A stretch of DNA of 64,000 bases from Bacteroidota bacterium (GCA_017303905.1 JAFLBH010000004.1:186001-250000); one strand, 5' to 3'. Counted from the first letter of the stretch, positions 1-8,822 are shown. The notes: generated by a model from the letters alone, not told the origin. Numbers and translations are program-made.

Positions 1-67
1 GATGCAAAACATGTTGAACTTTAAAAAGGCCTTTGAGAAAGACCCTGAAGACAAAAAGAAAAAGTAA
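1..67 (+). CDS. 3' end of an unidentified upstream gene
   Basis: An open frame enters from the left edge and ends at a TAA at 65-67. The visible tail is about 21 residues, very rich in Lys, Glu and Asp (ending DPEDKKKK). The next gene starts at the last base of this stop codon (TAATG), which suggests the two are translationally coupled. The charged tail alone does not identify the protein. Confidence 0.5.
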   Translation, partial: MQNMLNFKKAFEKDPEDKKKK

Positions 68-297
68 TGAGAATCATCGATACCATCCCGCACCCCAGCA
101 TTACCATTAGCATCTTTCAAATGAACGATAAGTTTATTGTGAAATTTGAAGCCGGCCCCATGGAGCAGGCTTTTAAATTTGATAGCGCGGATATAAAAAG
201 CTTAGAAGGTGTAAAAGCCATCATTAACCCCGACTTCATTGAAACCGTTAGAAAACGTTTTAATGAAATGTATTTGCAGATGAGGGGGACGAAATAG
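67..297 (+). CDS. small conserved-looking protein of unknown function (76 aa)
   Basis: This 76-residue protein begins with ATG overlapping the stop codon of the gene before it by one base, so it is probably the last gene of an operon that comes in from the left. It has no signal peptide, membrane segment or cysteine. The sequence alternates hydrophobic strands with a helical C-terminus, as a small cytoplasmic alpha/beta domain would. I do not recognise the family. It ends four bases before the convergent RelA/SpoT gene, so the ParA/RelA cassette abuts it directly. Confidence 0.65.
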   Translation: MRIIDTIPHPSITISIFQMNDKFIVKFEAGPMEQAFKFDSADIKSLEGVKAIINPDFIETVRKRFNEMYLQMRGTK

Positions 298-301
298 AAT
301 A

Positions 302-1036
302 CTATTTTCTTTTCCTTTTCGAAATTGAATTCATTTTAGAAGAAACTTCGTGTTCATGCGTTGTAAAAATAGAATCTACAAGTCTACTACAGCTAGATGT
401 TACCCTTGCTAGTGCCTTGATCTGTTCTCTACATGAAATACTTTCAGATTTATGAGGGTAATTAATTGAATGATCAACTTCTCCCCATACCTCCTCCATT
501 AAAGTTCTAACCTGCAACTCACAAGTTATATTAGAATTATTATTCGGCTTAATAATATAATGCACGCTTGTATACATATTCGGATTATCTGAAGTTTCGA
601 CATTAATACTCCGAAAATAGCTTCTCGACTCATCATCCCATGTTCTAGCATTTGGGCCTTCAATAATTTTCCATTGCTGCTCAATAAATATCCTTTTCAA
701 TTCTTTATCAATTTTCTCAAACTGTTTTGTATGTAAATGAATAATTCTGAAACCTGCAAGATCGTTAATCTTCAAAAATAGATTTTCTTTATTAATATCA
801 AATGGTTTCCTTTTTAATTTAGAATCAAATAATTTTCTTTCTAATTTATCTCTTAAATGAGATGGATCTTTTATTCTTGATTTTTTGGAGTGAATTAGCT
901 TTTTTAAAACTGGAGAATGTTCTATATTACTATTCATACTATCTAAAACAACAGAAAACAAATGAGTTTGATTTTCAAAATGACTTACTAGTTCATTAAT
1001 CATTTTCAATTCTCTTTTACCAATTTTTGCTTTCAT
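302..1036 (-). CDS. RelA/SpoT-domain (alarmone synthetase-like) protein
   Basis: A 244-aa protein with a RelA/SpoT nucleotidyltransferase domain and no hydrolase, TGS or ACT domain, so it resembles a small alarmone synthetase or a toxSAS-type toxin rather than the housekeeping Rel. The synthetase hallmarks are visible: Asp92 in NDLAGFRI, the G-loop-like YTSVH (Tyr155, His159), Glu173 in ELQVRT and His189 in GEVDHS. Family members transfer pyrophosphate from ATP to GDP/GTP or, in some toxins, to tRNA or adenine nucleotides; the substrate cannot be read here. The N-terminal 90 residues are basic and helical and could mediate regulation. It is the last gene of a three-gene operon behind the ParA-like ATPase (10-bp gap). 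Confidence 0.85.
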   Translation of the reverse strand: MKAKIGKRELKMINELVSHFENQTHLFSVVLDSMNSNIEHSPVLKKLIHSKKSRIKDPSHLRDKLERKLFDSKLKRKPFDINKENLFLKINDLAGFRIIHLHTKQFEKIDKELKRIFIEQQWKIIEGPNARTWDDESRSYFRSINVETSDNPNMYTSVHYIIKPNNNSNITCELQVRTLMEEVWGEVDHSINYPHKSESISCREQIKALARVTSSCSRLVDSIFTTHEHEVSSKMNSISKRKRK

Positions 1037-1046
1037 GCAACCCTTT

Positions 1047-2054
1047 TTAAACTGTTAAAGAAATTACTTTATTTGCAATAGATACAAATTCTCTTTTCGC
1101 TTCTTCTTTCAAATTAGGAGCGCCACCTTCGACATCGAAAAAAGCAAGTCCTTGCGATTGTGAATATGGGACGAGACTAGCAAAATCTTTTACTTGCCCT
1201 AACTTATTTTGACTTAACGAACCCTTTGCTAAATTTTTATCTATTCTACGAAGAACTTCTGTGACATCACTATAAGAACTTTTTTCTAGTTTACTTGCAT
1301 AAGCTGCAAACTGGCTAGCGATTGCATCACCATACATTCTAAACCTTTGTAGTATATATCCTAAATAAGTTGGCTTACCTGGTAATAGCAACATATTATC
1401 TGGCGCTAACTGCGAAATAACATTCCATTCTTTAATCCAATCATGCAAAGATTTGCCAAGTGTTTTTAATGCTCGAACGGAAAATAAATCACAAGCTGCT
1501 GGGACAATAAAATAATCACAATCTAAAAGTATAACTCTATTAAGCGGTCCTATATTTGGACCAACGTCATAAAACACATAATCGATTTTTTCTTTTTTGG
1601 CAATTTCATTAACAATTTCACTAATTGCAGAAGCACCTTTAAATCCTCTAACTTTCCTTTGCAAACAATCAACCCATATTTGATTTAGCTCCTGCTCAAA
1701 CTCAGATAATTTTATGTCACCAGGTAATAAAAATACTCCTTCTTGACGTTCTTGAGGCTTGATGTATTTTACCTCGCCATAACTTTCTACAAAAGGCTTC
1801 AATGCAGACCAAATTGTATTACCTTTATCAGAATCCGAATCGTCTAGCCATCCATCTACTACATCAGAATCAACTAAATATGATGTTAAGTTACATTGAG
1901 GATCAGCATCAACTAATAAAACACGTTTACCAAGGGAAGCTAAGGCTGCTGCAATATTTACAAGCAACGTGGTTTTTCCAACACCACCTTTATGATTATA
2001 CAAAGTAATTCTTTTTGCTGTATGGCGTTTATTCATTTGATTGTTTTGCTTCAT
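1047..2054 (-). CDS. ParA-like (MinD/ParA/Soj) P-loop ATPase
   Basis: A 335-aa deviant-Walker ATPase. The Walker A motif KGGVGKTT lies at residues 22-29, the Walker A' Asp is in LLVDADPQ near residue 50, and a Walker B-like strand is seen in YVFYDVGPN. Such proteins dimerise on DNA when bound to ATP and position plasmids, chromosomes or protein clusters. No ParB is encoded nearby. The gene overlaps the preceding 194-aa gene by four bases (ATGA) and is followed after 10 bp by the RelA/SpoT gene, so the three are surely one operon. A second ATG lies six codons in. The role may be partition of a former plasmid or phage, or the sensing arm of a defence or toxin module. Confidence 0.9.
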   Translation of the reverse strand: MKQNNQMNKRHTAKRITLYNHKGGVGKTTLLVNIAAALASLGKRVLLVDADPQCNLTSYLVDSDVVDGWLDDSDSDKGNTIWSALKPFVESYGEVKYIKPQERQEGVFLLPGDIKLSEFEQELNQIWVDCLQRKVRGFKGASAISEIVNEIAKKEKIDYVFYDVGPNIGPLNRVILLDCDYFIVPAACDLFSVRALKTLGKSLHDWIKEWNVISQLAPDNMLLLPGKPTYLGYILQRFRMYGDAIASQFAAYASKLEKSSYSDVTEVLRRIDKNLAKGSLSQNKLGQVKDFASLVPYSQSQGLAFFDVEGGAPNLKEEAKREFVSIANKVISLTV

Positions 2055-2635
2055 GTGTTATCAGTTCCATTATTGTTGTTTGAATTTTTTTGGCTGTTAC
2101 GTCTGGTTTTCCGTTTTATTTTCAAATTAGCAATACTAGCTTTTGCTGCATCCCTATCAGGTAATGCTTGGACAAAAAGCTCTCCGGCAGCACTGATTTG
2201 TTTACTTCCTTTAACTGCCTGAACTAACAGCCCTGATTTGGTTGCATTGTCAACTGCAACAGTTGGATTAGATAATTTTGGTTGAGCAGCCTCAGTATTA
2301 AGTGTACTCAAATCGACTGTCTTAAAATGAGGCGTATCTCTATAATGTGTTAAATAATATGCAAGACAAGCAATTCTTTCAATGTCTGTCTTTGGTGCCT
2401 TATCCCTTAAAAAATCCTTTGGAGTAATTGATCGATTTTCAGAAAAGGAAATCTCACTTTTAGAGTTTGAATGATTGCTATGTTGCTTAACATGAGAGTT
2501 CTTTCCCTCTTCTACGATTGATATACCTAGAAAGGTGGCTACTGCTTGTAAAGTTCTTTTCTGCCTATCTTCATCTAAACCTTTCAGTGCAGTAAGAATC
2601 TGAGTTAGGGCTTCTAAATCGTTGTTATTTGCCAT
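2051..2635 (-). CDS. ParA-associated protein, putative winged-helix DNA-binding
   Basis: A 194-aa protein with a helical N-terminal half, a low-complexity Asn/Ser linker at about 50-70, and a conserved C-terminal domain (about residues 75-165). That domain contains a DIERIACLAYYLTHY helix and ends in a segment reading like a winged helix (ATKSGLL... GSKQISAAGELFVQALPDR). I recall this type of protein as a family that accompanies ParA-like genes, but I cannot name a Pfam entry. The C-terminal tail is Lys/Arg- and Asn-rich. It is first in the operon and a 28-bp perfect palindrome lies about 70 bp upstream, so a repressor or DNA-anchoring role is a reasonable inference. Confidence 0.7.
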   Translation of the reverse strand: MANNNDLEALTQILTALKGLDEDRQKRTLQAVATFLGISIVEEGKNSHVKQHSNHSNSKSEISFSENRSITPKDFLRDKAPKTDIERIACLAYYLTHYRDTPHFKTVDLSTLNTEAAQPKLSNPTVAVDNATKSGLLVQAVKGSKQISAAGELFVQALPDRDAAKASIANLKIKRKTRRNSQKNSNNNNGTDNT

Positions 2636-2703
2636 TTTATTATATTTTATAGTAAAAGTACTAAATATTTTAGTGAATTCAAAATTTATCGTATTTTCAG
2701 CTA

Positions 2704-2731
2704 AATTATTTAGACTAAAGTCTAAATAATT
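2704..2731. promoter_or_regulatory. 28-bp perfect palindrome upstream of the ParA/RelA operon
   Basis: AATTATTTAGACT, two bases, then the exact inverted complement AGTCTAAATAATT. It lies about 70 bp upstream of the first operon gene. A TACTTTTA box resembling the Bacteroidota -7 element lies between it and the start codon on the minus strand. It is a candidate operator or centromere-like site for the operon's own DNA-binding proteins. Confidence 0.6.
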
Positions 2732-2897
2732 CCCTTTATAATAGGTAAAACATCGCCATTCTCAAATTAATAAGAATGAAATAATTTCGAAAATTGTAAA
2801 ACAACAAAACATTGAAACTAGCTGTGCAAATTATTCAATTTAAACCATAAGCTATATTATTTCCCTAAATTCGTTCAAGGCAAACAACATTTTCCGG

Positions 2898-3644
2898 ATG
2901 GGGAATCTTTATCAAATACGAAAGCAAAGTGTTATCAGTTCTATTATGGGTGATTTACCCACCGATGCGGCTGTTTCTCTGCCGGTGAGCTGTCTTATCT
3001 TTGGTTTGAGTGGTACGTTTTACATCAATAGCGAGAAGGGAAAAAGCGAGGAAGGAAATTGTTTTTTTATTGCGTCGGATATTACCTATAAAGTCATGCC
3101 GCTCACCTGCAAAGGTTATGTGATTTTATTTTTTGACGCGGTGAGTCCTGAACATTATTTCCTGCACTCTACTTACAGCGCTTCCAACATTTTAAAACTA
3201 GAGTGGCGCGGCGACAATACCATACTTCAAAAAACATTTTCAAAACTAAATGAAGCGGAGAGTGATGCTTTTTTAGATACGGTGTTTCAAACGCTCTTCA
3301 ACCTAGAAAGAAAAAACATCTCACATGAATTTGATAATCGCATTACACAGGTAGATGAATACATTCGTAAAAACATCCGCGAAAAATTCACCAATCGTGA
3401 GCTGGCCGAACACATTCATTTGAGTGAAAGTCGATTTTACCATTTCTTTAAAGAACAAACCGGCGTGAATGTGAGTCGCTATGTATTATGGCTGCGCTTA
3501 AAAACTATTTTTGAGCGTTATTTTAAGAGTGAGTTTAAATTAAACGCCTTAATTGATATTACCAACTTCACCGACCTTTCGCATTTTATTAAGTCCTTCA
3601 AATCCTTTTTTGGGGAAACACCCAAACGATTGCTCAACAAATAA
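2898..3644 (+). CDS. AraC-family transcriptional regulator
   Basis: A 248-aa protein with a cupin-like N-terminal sensing region and a C-terminal AraC/XylS double helix-turn-helix (about residues 150-245). The first HTH reads FTNRELAEHIHLSESRFYHFFKEQTG and the second region ends in the typical FKSFFGETPKRLL. The N-terminal part has no signal peptide, so it is cytoplasmic. The start is the ATG at 2898. It is transcribed toward the secreted hydrolase gene at 3804, but the 160-bp gap and a candidate promoter there leave co-regulation open. The effector is unknown. Confidence 0.9.
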   Translation: MGNLYQIRKQSVISSIMGDLPTDAAVSLPVSCLIFGLSGTFYINSEKGKSEEGNCFFIASDITYKVMPLTCKGYVILFFDAVSPEHYFLHSTYSASNILKLEWRGDNTILQKTFSKLNEAESDAFLDTVFQTLFNLERKNISHEFDNRITQVDEYIRKNIREKFTNRELAEHIHLSESRFYHFFKEQTGVNVSRYVLWLRLKTIFERYFKSEFKLNALIDITNFTDLSHFIKSFKSFFGETPKRLLNK

Positions 3645-3803
3645 TTTATTCAAACATCTGTTAAAAAACGCCGTTTAAACTTTTAAAGGTTTGGCTTGTT
3701 TAACATCTGTAACGCTTTAGAAATTTTGCGCCGATTAGATTAGCTGTTTTCTACCATAAATTTATTTTATCGTGGTCTATCTTGTCGGCATAATTTTTAA
3801 ACC

Positions 3804-5063
3804 ATGAAAACTAACACCATGATATCACACTCTAAAAAAGCAGCGCAGTTTTTCTTTTTGTCGCTCGCCCTTTTATTTGTTGGCCTTTTAAAAGCGCAAA
3901 CATTTCCGATTGGTCATATGAGCATCAATTTTAAAGATGCGTCAAGAACCGGAGGGTATGCTATTTCCGGCGGCATTAATATAACAGGTTCGGGAAGAGA
4001 TGTGGGAGCCGAAGTCTATTATCCGGCAACAGTGGCTGGTAACAATCAACCTGTAGCCAACGGTGTTTTTCCGGTGGTGGTTATTGGCCATGGTTTTGTG
4101 ATGGACTGGAGTTCGTACGATAATATTTATAATAAATTAGCTTCAACAGGGTATATCGTTTTATTACCAAGAACCGAAGGAAGTTTTTCGCCTTCGCACG
4201 GCGACTTTGGAAATGATTTAAAATTTTTGGTGAATGCCGCGCAGAGTTTAAATACCATTAGCACACCAAGTGCATTAGTTACGTTTAACGGAAAAGTATC
4301 GCCTAAAGCAGCCATTGGCGGACATTCGATGGGAGGCGGCAGTTCATTCTTAGCTTCGGCGAGCAATACATCGGTGACCTGTTTATTTAATTTCGCGGCA
4401 GCAACAACCAATCCGTCTTCGATTGCATCGGCTTCTTTAATTAATGTACCGGCTTTAGTGATTTCGGGCGCGATAGATTGTGTGGCTGATACCACGGTGC
4501 AGAACAGTCATTATGCCGCTTTAGCATCCACAAAAAAGTTTCATGTGATTTTAAAACAAATTACCCATTGCGATTTTGGAAACGGTACTAATTTTAATTG
4601 CACTTTTGGTCAGAGTACAACAGGCTGCGGTAATGTTGTATCAAACGCTTTAGCATTTCCGCGTTATATGAATTATGTACAAAACTTTTTAGATAACCAA
4701 TTAAAAAACGATTGCGCGGCGGGACAACGCTTCATGGATTCGGTGAATACCAATTCATCTTTGCGTTCTGGATTAAAAAAACTTGGAAGCATAGCTTGTG
4801 CGGCGGCATCGGTTAACAGTCTTAATAAAACAGTAGAAGCCCGTCTTTATCCGAATCCTGCGCATTCCAGCTTTTTCATTGAAACAGCCATCAAAAATTT
4901 CAATTTAAAGTTATACGATGCCTATGGTAAATTGATTGTAGAAAAAGTGTATGCAGACGCGAATACAGTTGAAATAGACTTACAAGAAATGAACGCGGGT
5001 ATTTACTTCGTTGAATTAGAAGCTGAAGGTGGAAGAAGTTATTTTAAACTGGTGAAGGAATAG
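3804..5063 (+). CDS. secreted alpha/beta hydrolase (dienelactone hydrolase/chlorophyllase-like) with T9SS sorting domain
   Basis: A 419-aa exported protein. A signal peptide ends near KAQ (residues 1-32) and an alpha/beta-hydrolase domain spans about 60-300. The nucleophile elbow GHSMGG is at about 173-178, the acid is the Asp of SGAIDC (about 224) and the base is the His of ITHCDFG (about 254). An oxyanion-hole GHGF lies near 95. The fold matches the chlorophyllase, PAF-acetylhydrolase and polyester-hydrolase group of serine esterases; the substrate is not readable. The last 75 residues are a T9SS type A sorting domain beginning LYPNPA, so the enzyme is secreted or surface-anchored. This sorting domain is nearly identical in DNA to the one at 15441-15665. 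Confidence 0.88.
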   Translation: MKTNTMISHSKKAAQFFFLSLALLFVGLLKAQTFPIGHMSINFKDASRTGGYAISGGINITGSGRDVGAEVYYPATVAGNNQPVANGVFPVVVIGHGFVMDWSSYDNIYNKLASTGYIVLLPRTEGSFSPSHGDFGNDLKFLVNAAQSLNTISTPSALVTFNGKVSPKAAIGGHSMGGGSSFLASASNTSVTCLFNFAAATTNPSSIASASLINVPALVISGAIDCVADTTVQNSHYAALASTKKFHVILKQITHCDFGNGTNFNCTFGQSTTGCGNVVSNALAFPRYMNYVQNFLDNQLKNDCAAGQRFMDSVNTNSSLRSGLKKLGSIACAAASVNSLNKTVEARLYPNPAHSSFFIETAIKNFNLKLYDAYGKLIVEKVYADANTVEIDLQEMNAGIYFVELEAEGGRSYFKLVKE

Positions 5064-5070
5064 GTTTTAA
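4846..5070 (+). repeat. 225-bp repeat copy 1 (T9SS sorting domain plus stop codon)
   Basis: This segment matches 15441-15665 with no gaps and about nine mismatches by eye (about 96 percent). It covers the C-terminal sorting domain of the hydrolase, its stop codon and seven bases of 3' flank. The two host proteins are otherwise unrelated, which points to gene conversion or module transfer. Confidence 0.9.
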
Positions 5071-5083
5071 GAAGATTAAAAAT

Positions 5084-5120
5084 AAAAACTCTCTGTCGGT
5101 TTGGTAGGGAGTTTTTTGTT
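5084..5120 (+). terminator. rho-independent terminator after the hydrolase gene
   Basis: AAAAACTCTCT pairs (one G-U) with AGGGAGTTTTT across an 11-base loop and is followed by a T run. It lies 20 bp after the stop codon at 5063. Confidence 0.8.
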
Positions 5121-5170
5121 TTATAAATATAGCATACAATTAATTATCATTTATTCGATTTAATTTGCCA

Positions 5171-5219
5171 AATCCTTTGTGAATGGTAGTTTACAAAAAA
5201 AGCCACTGCCGTACTTTTG
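5171..5219 (+). promoter_or_regulatory. candidate LytTR-type site and -7 box upstream of the 173-aa gene
   Basis: CCTTTGTGAATGGTAG (GAATGGTAG at 5181-5189) is followed 31 bases later by TACTTTTG (5212-5219), a good Bacteroidota -7 box. The same arrangement occurs at 8751-8798 and 10771-10817. No TTG -33 box is evident, so the promoter may need an activator. Confidence 0.55.
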
Positions 5220-5278
5220 CTTATAAGCGGAAACCGAAAAGCTTTTAAAAGAGTAGGTCAATTTAAAAATTTATAACA

Positions 5279-5800
5279 ATGAAAAAAACATTATTTCTTT
5301 TATTAATTGTATTTGGAATTACAGCAATTTCAAGAGCGACTGAAGCTCCTAGTGTAAAGCTAGGTGAAGTAAAAAATGGCAAAAACATTATTACGTACGA
5401 TAAAGATAAATTACATATGGCACTTAGTCATATTTTAGAGAATCAATTTTTAGAAATCGATAGTACAGTTGTTTTCTTTGAAGAAGGAGAATATTATCTC
5501 TGGGCCTTGATAAAAGACAAAACTACTCAAAAGGCAACAGGTAAATTGGTTTTCTCACTAGAAAAAACAGAGAAAAACGACCTTATCATTGCGGCGGCAC
5601 CAAAATATATTCTACAATGTTTATTAGATACGGGAAACTGCTCGGTATGTATAGTTCAAAATTCTATCTGCAGTTGCTATATCGGTGATGGCACTTGCGT
5701 ATGGAAAAAAATACCAATTAGTGGCGGTGCGGCACGTGTAAGTTATGGTAAAACATTTGAAGATCTTCTAAAAGGTCAAAGTAGTAAGTCCACAAATTAA
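5279..5800 (+). CDS. exported protein of unknown function with Cys-rich C-terminus
   Basis: A 173-aa protein with a signal peptide (residues 1-20, ending SRA). The mature part is alpha/beta-looking, and a cysteine cluster near residues 118-141 (C...C..C..C.C...C) may bind metal or form disulfides. I do not recognise the family. Its promoter shares the repeated GTGAATGGTAG motif with the genes at 8823 and 10893, so it probably belongs to the regulon of the adjacent two-component system. It is followed directly by a 42-bp palindromic terminator. Confidence 0.7.
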   Translation: MKKTLFLLLIVFGITAISRATEAPSVKLGEVKNGKNIITYDKDKLHMALSHILENQFLEIDSTVVFFEEGEYYLWALIKDKTTQKATGKLVFSLEKTEKNDLIIAAAPKYILQCLLDTGNCSVCIVQNSICSCYIGDGTCVWKKIPISGGAARVSYGKTFEDLLKGQSSKSTN

Positions 5801-5808
5801 TTACACAC

Positions 5809-5850
5809 CTTAATAATAAAAGCCGGATTAATCCGGCTTTTATTATTAAG
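5809..5850. terminator. 42-bp perfect palindrome, bidirectional terminator
   Basis: A GC core AGCCGGATTAATCCGGCT is extended by A/T arms to a perfect 42-bp palindrome. Each arm ends in T-rich sequence, so it can stop transcripts from either strand. It sits 9 bp after the 173-aa gene and faces the convergent response-regulator gene. Confidence 0.85.
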
Positions 5851-5954
5851 AAGTTATGATAACAAATATTAAAGTACTATCATTTCACTTAATAAACAAC
5901 AATAACCCTATAAAATACTTACTGATTAAATTAAATTAGATAACCACTATACTT

Positions 5955-6716
5955 TTAATAAGCTTTCAGTCTTTCCAATATTTCGGCCTTTTTACGACGA
6001 GGAATTTCAAAACTCTTACCGTCTAGCATTTCTATAATGCAGGGTTCGCCTTTGCTATACTGCTTTACGTGATTGGCATTTATTAAACAACTTCTGCTCA
6101 ATCTTACAAAACTTGAGCTGTCGCCAAAATACTCTTCAAAGTCTTTCAGATTGCGTGCTGTTACAAACCTTTCTTTTTGTTCGGTAGTTATGATAGAATA
6201 ACTGCCATCGGCTTCCATGTACAGAATATCCTTCTCGTTAATAAACTTTACCAAATCACCGTTATGCACCGCAACTTTATGATCGTTGTTGCCGGCATTT
6301 AAATTGTGGAGCAAATTAATTACTTGAGTACCGTTATTGCTTTTATCTGTGATTCTTTTCACTGCTTTACCAATGGCTCTTGTCAAATCTTCGGTTTCAA
6401 TTGGTTTTAATAAATAATCGAGCGCGCTAAACTTAATGGCATTTAACGCGTATTTATCATAACTGGTTACAAAAATTACTTCAAACGGTAAAATATCGAA
6501 TTTCTTTAAGAGAGCAAATCCATTGGCTTTAGGCATTTGTATATCCAGAAAAACAAGATGTGGCTTTTTCTCTTTAACCAAGGTAAAAGCATCCTCCACA
6601 TTACCGGCTTCACCAATAACTTCAATTTCATCCGTGAATTTCTCAAGTAGATTTTTTAATACGAAACGGCTATTGCTCTCATCATCGACTACTATGGCAG
6701 TAATTAAATTGGGCAT
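5955..6716 (-). CDS. LytTR-family response regulator
   Basis: A 253-aa response regulator. The receiver domain (about 5-125) has acidic-pocket Asp11/Asp12, phospho-acceptor Asp58 in LVFLDIQMPKANG and the conserved Lys104 in LLKPI. A LytTR DNA-binding domain fills about 150-250, with the typical FVRLSRSCLINANHV motif and a final PRRKKAEILERL. LytTR proteins bind short imperfect direct repeats upstream of activated promoters. The gene lies 15 bp after the histidine kinase gene and is co-transcribed with it. Three nearby promoters with a shared motif are its most obvious candidate targets. Confidence 0.95.
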   Translation of the reverse strand: MPNLITAIVVDDESNSRFVLKNLLEKFTDEIEVIGEAGNVEDAFTLVKEKKPHLVFLDIQMPKANGFALLKKFDILPFEVIFVTSYDKYALNAIKFSALDYLLKPIETEDLTRAIGKAVKRITDKSNNGTQVINLLHNLNAGNNDHKVAVHNGDLVKFINEKDILYMEADGSYSIITTEQKERFVTARNLKDFEEYFGDSSSFVRLSRSCLINANHVKQYSKGEPCIIEMLDGKSFEIPRRKKAEILERLKAY

Positions 6717-6731
6717 TTGTGATTTTTATTT

Positions 6732-8663
6732 TTAATCCAATATATTTAAAGGTAATATTATTTCCACTCTTGTTCCTATGGCTATACCCTTCTCATCGTG
6801 CAAATCAATAACTTTTACTTTTGCGTTCTCATAATTTTGCATTTTATTTATCATTTGAATACGTTGCTCACTGAGCTTCATGCCCATTGACTTTTCACCA
6901 TCCTCCGCTTTGTAGCTTTGGGCTAGTTTTCTCCCAATACCATTATCCTCAATTGCAATCAATAAATTTTCATCTTTCGCCTTTAATTCGATAATTAATT
7001 TACCCCTTTTACTTTTATCAAGGTTCATGAGTCCATGCCAAATAGCATTTTCAACATATGGCTGAATTAATAAACACGGTACACGAAGTGTTTCTTCATC
7101 AAGATCATCAGGCATTTTGATTGTAAACTCAAATTTATTGTCAAAACGCAGTTGCTCTAATTCAACATACAGCCGAATAAGATCCAATTCTTGTTTTATC
7201 GTCAATATTCTTTCTTGACTATTATTTAAAACCAAGCGGATTAGTTTACTAAACTTAGCTAAATAATCGTAAGCGGTTTGTTGATCCTTTTGTAGAATAT
7301 ACCGCTGAATGCTATTGATAGAATTAAATATAAAATGCGGATTCATTTGAGAACGTAAAAGCTGCTGCTCCAATTGCAGATAATTTTGTTTTGCTTTAAT
7401 TTTATTTTGCTTAAACAACAAATACGCAATTATGATTGTAACAATGAATAGGGCAATAAGAGAAGCTAATATGACTCTGTTCCTACTTACTTGCATTTCC
7501 TTTAATTGTAATTGACCTAAAATAACAGCTTCTCTTTTTTCTTGTTGAGCCTTTTGCTGCAATTCTCTTTTCTCAAACTCATAGTTTAAAACTATACGCT
7601 CCGTTTCTTTTATGTTATCGATATTTATTAATTTTTCTTTAGCAGAAATGAATTCCTTATAGTAAAACAATGCTTTTTCAACTTGCTTTTTCTTTTCAAA
7701 TAATTCATGAAGGTTTTTAGCCGCTTCCATTTTGCTATCCAAATCATCAATTTTACCGGATAAATTAAACGCATTCATTAGATAGGTTTCAGATTGATTT
7801 AAATTGTTAGTGCTTAAATACAATGCGCCAATGTTTATTAATGAAGCTAAAATCGCGCTTTGGTTGCCGATTTCTTCCTTTAACTTTAATGCTTCCAATT
7901 GATATTTTAATGCATTATCATAATCGGATTGAGTGGCATAAATAAGTCCGATATTGGAAATGGAAGATGCCATATCTTGCTTATTATTGAATTTTTTTTC
8001 AATCTCCAATCCCAAGCTTTGATAATGTAAAGCTTCGCTATATTTTTTTTGTTCCAAATAAACACCCGCTAAATTTCCATAACATGGCGCCAAGCCTTCT
8101 TCGTCGCCAATTGCTTTTCGGATGGCGATTGCCTGAAGGTGCTTTTCTATTGCTTTTTCGAAATTATGTTGCTCGTCATAAACACTGCCTATGTTCGTCA
8201 ATGAACTCGCTATACCCATAGAGTCATGAATACTTTCTCTTATTTTTAACGAATTATAAAGACAAGATAAAGCTTCGGTATAAAGTCCTTGTTTCCTGAA
8301 AATTTGTCCTTTCCCATTATTATACAGTGCTATTTTCTTTTTATTACCTATTTTTTGAGCAATGTCTATTGCAAGGTCAATATAGTTGAGAGCAGCTTTG
8401 TAATTTCCAATATCACGGTTAGTTAATCCTAAATGATAAAGTGCTTCTCCACTTCCTTCTAAAAAATCCGCTTTTTTTGATTGCTCATTCGCTTTTTCCA
8501 GATAAACTAATGCCGAATCGAGTTTTCCGCTCTTTCTTAATTTCTGTCCAATTGCTATATACTCTTTTATCAAAGTTGTGTCAGCAACATTCATGGCATT
8601 ACCATTGCTATTAAATAAAAGAAAGCAAAGAGAAAGTAATATTATAAAAGCGCGTTTCTTCAT
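6732..8663 (-). CDS. TPR-containing LytS-type sensor histidine kinase
   Basis: A 643-aa kinase. It has a signal peptide (1-24) and about seven tetratricopeptide repeats in the periplasmic part (about 30-340; units such as ALNYIDLAIDIAQKIGNKKKIALYNNGKGQI). A coiled coil follows, then one membrane helix near 395-417, and a cytoplasmic His_kinase domain with the phospho-acceptor His443 in MNPHFIFNS. The HATPase region carries the N box (NAIWHGL) and a DNGIGRK box. This architecture is common in Bacteroidota and pairs with LytTR regulators, as here. The signal is unknown; TPRs suggest a protein or peptide partner. Divergent transcription from 8823 leaves a 159-bp shared upstream region. Confidence 0.93.
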   Translation of the reverse strand: MKKRAFIILLSLCFLLFNSNGNAMNVADTTLIKEYIAIGQKLRKSGKLDSALVYLEKANEQSKKADFLEGSGEALYHLGLTNRDIGNYKAALNYIDLAIDIAQKIGNKKKIALYNNGKGQIFRKQGLYTEALSCLYNSLKIRESIHDSMGIASSLTNIGSVYDEQHNFEKAIEKHLQAIAIRKAIGDEEGLAPCYGNLAGVYLEQKKYSEALHYQSLGLEIEKKFNNKQDMASSISNIGLIYATQSDYDNALKYQLEALKLKEEIGNQSAILASLINIGALYLSTNNLNQSETYLMNAFNLSGKIDDLDSKMEAAKNLHELFEKKKQVEKALFYYKEFISAKEKLINIDNIKETERIVLNYEFEKRELQQKAQQEKREAVILGQLQLKEMQVSRNRVILASLIALFIVTIIIAYLLFKQNKIKAKQNYLQLEQQLLRSQMNPHFIFNSINSIQRYILQKDQQTAYDYLAKFSKLIRLVLNNSQERILTIKQELDLIRLYVELEQLRFDNKFEFTIKMPDDLDEETLRVPCLLIQPYVENAIWHGLMNLDKSKRGKLIIELKAKDENLLIAIEDNGIGRKLAQSYKAEDGEKSMGMKLSEQRIQMINKMQNYENAKVKVIDLHDEKGIAIGTRVEIILPLNILD

Positions 8664-8750
8664 TTATGCAATTAGGCATCGAATCATTTCATTCAATTAT
8701 CCATCTATCAAAAATAATCAATATAGATTAAAGAAATAGTTAGGTGCTTA

Positions 8751-8798
8751 AAACTTTGTGAGTGGTAGCCCTTGGTTATACAACCCCACTTATCTTAG
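8751..8798 (+). promoter_or_regulatory. candidate LytTR-type site and -7 box upstream of the 8823 operon
   Basis: AAACTTTGTGAGTGGTAG (GAGTGGTAG at 8760-8768), then TATCTTAG (8791-8798) exactly 31 bases downstream of the motif start, as at 5181/5212. The preceding GTGCTTAAAACTTT is also shared with the site at 10771. It lies in the intergenic region divergent from the kinase gene. Confidence 0.55.
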
Positions 8799-8822
8799 TA
8801 TCATATAACAAGTCGAAATTCC

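Noticed and set aside
4127-4495. Minus-strand frame of 122 codons inside the hydrolase gene
   Set aside because: It lies wholly opposite the hydrolase catalytic region, whose motifs are clear.
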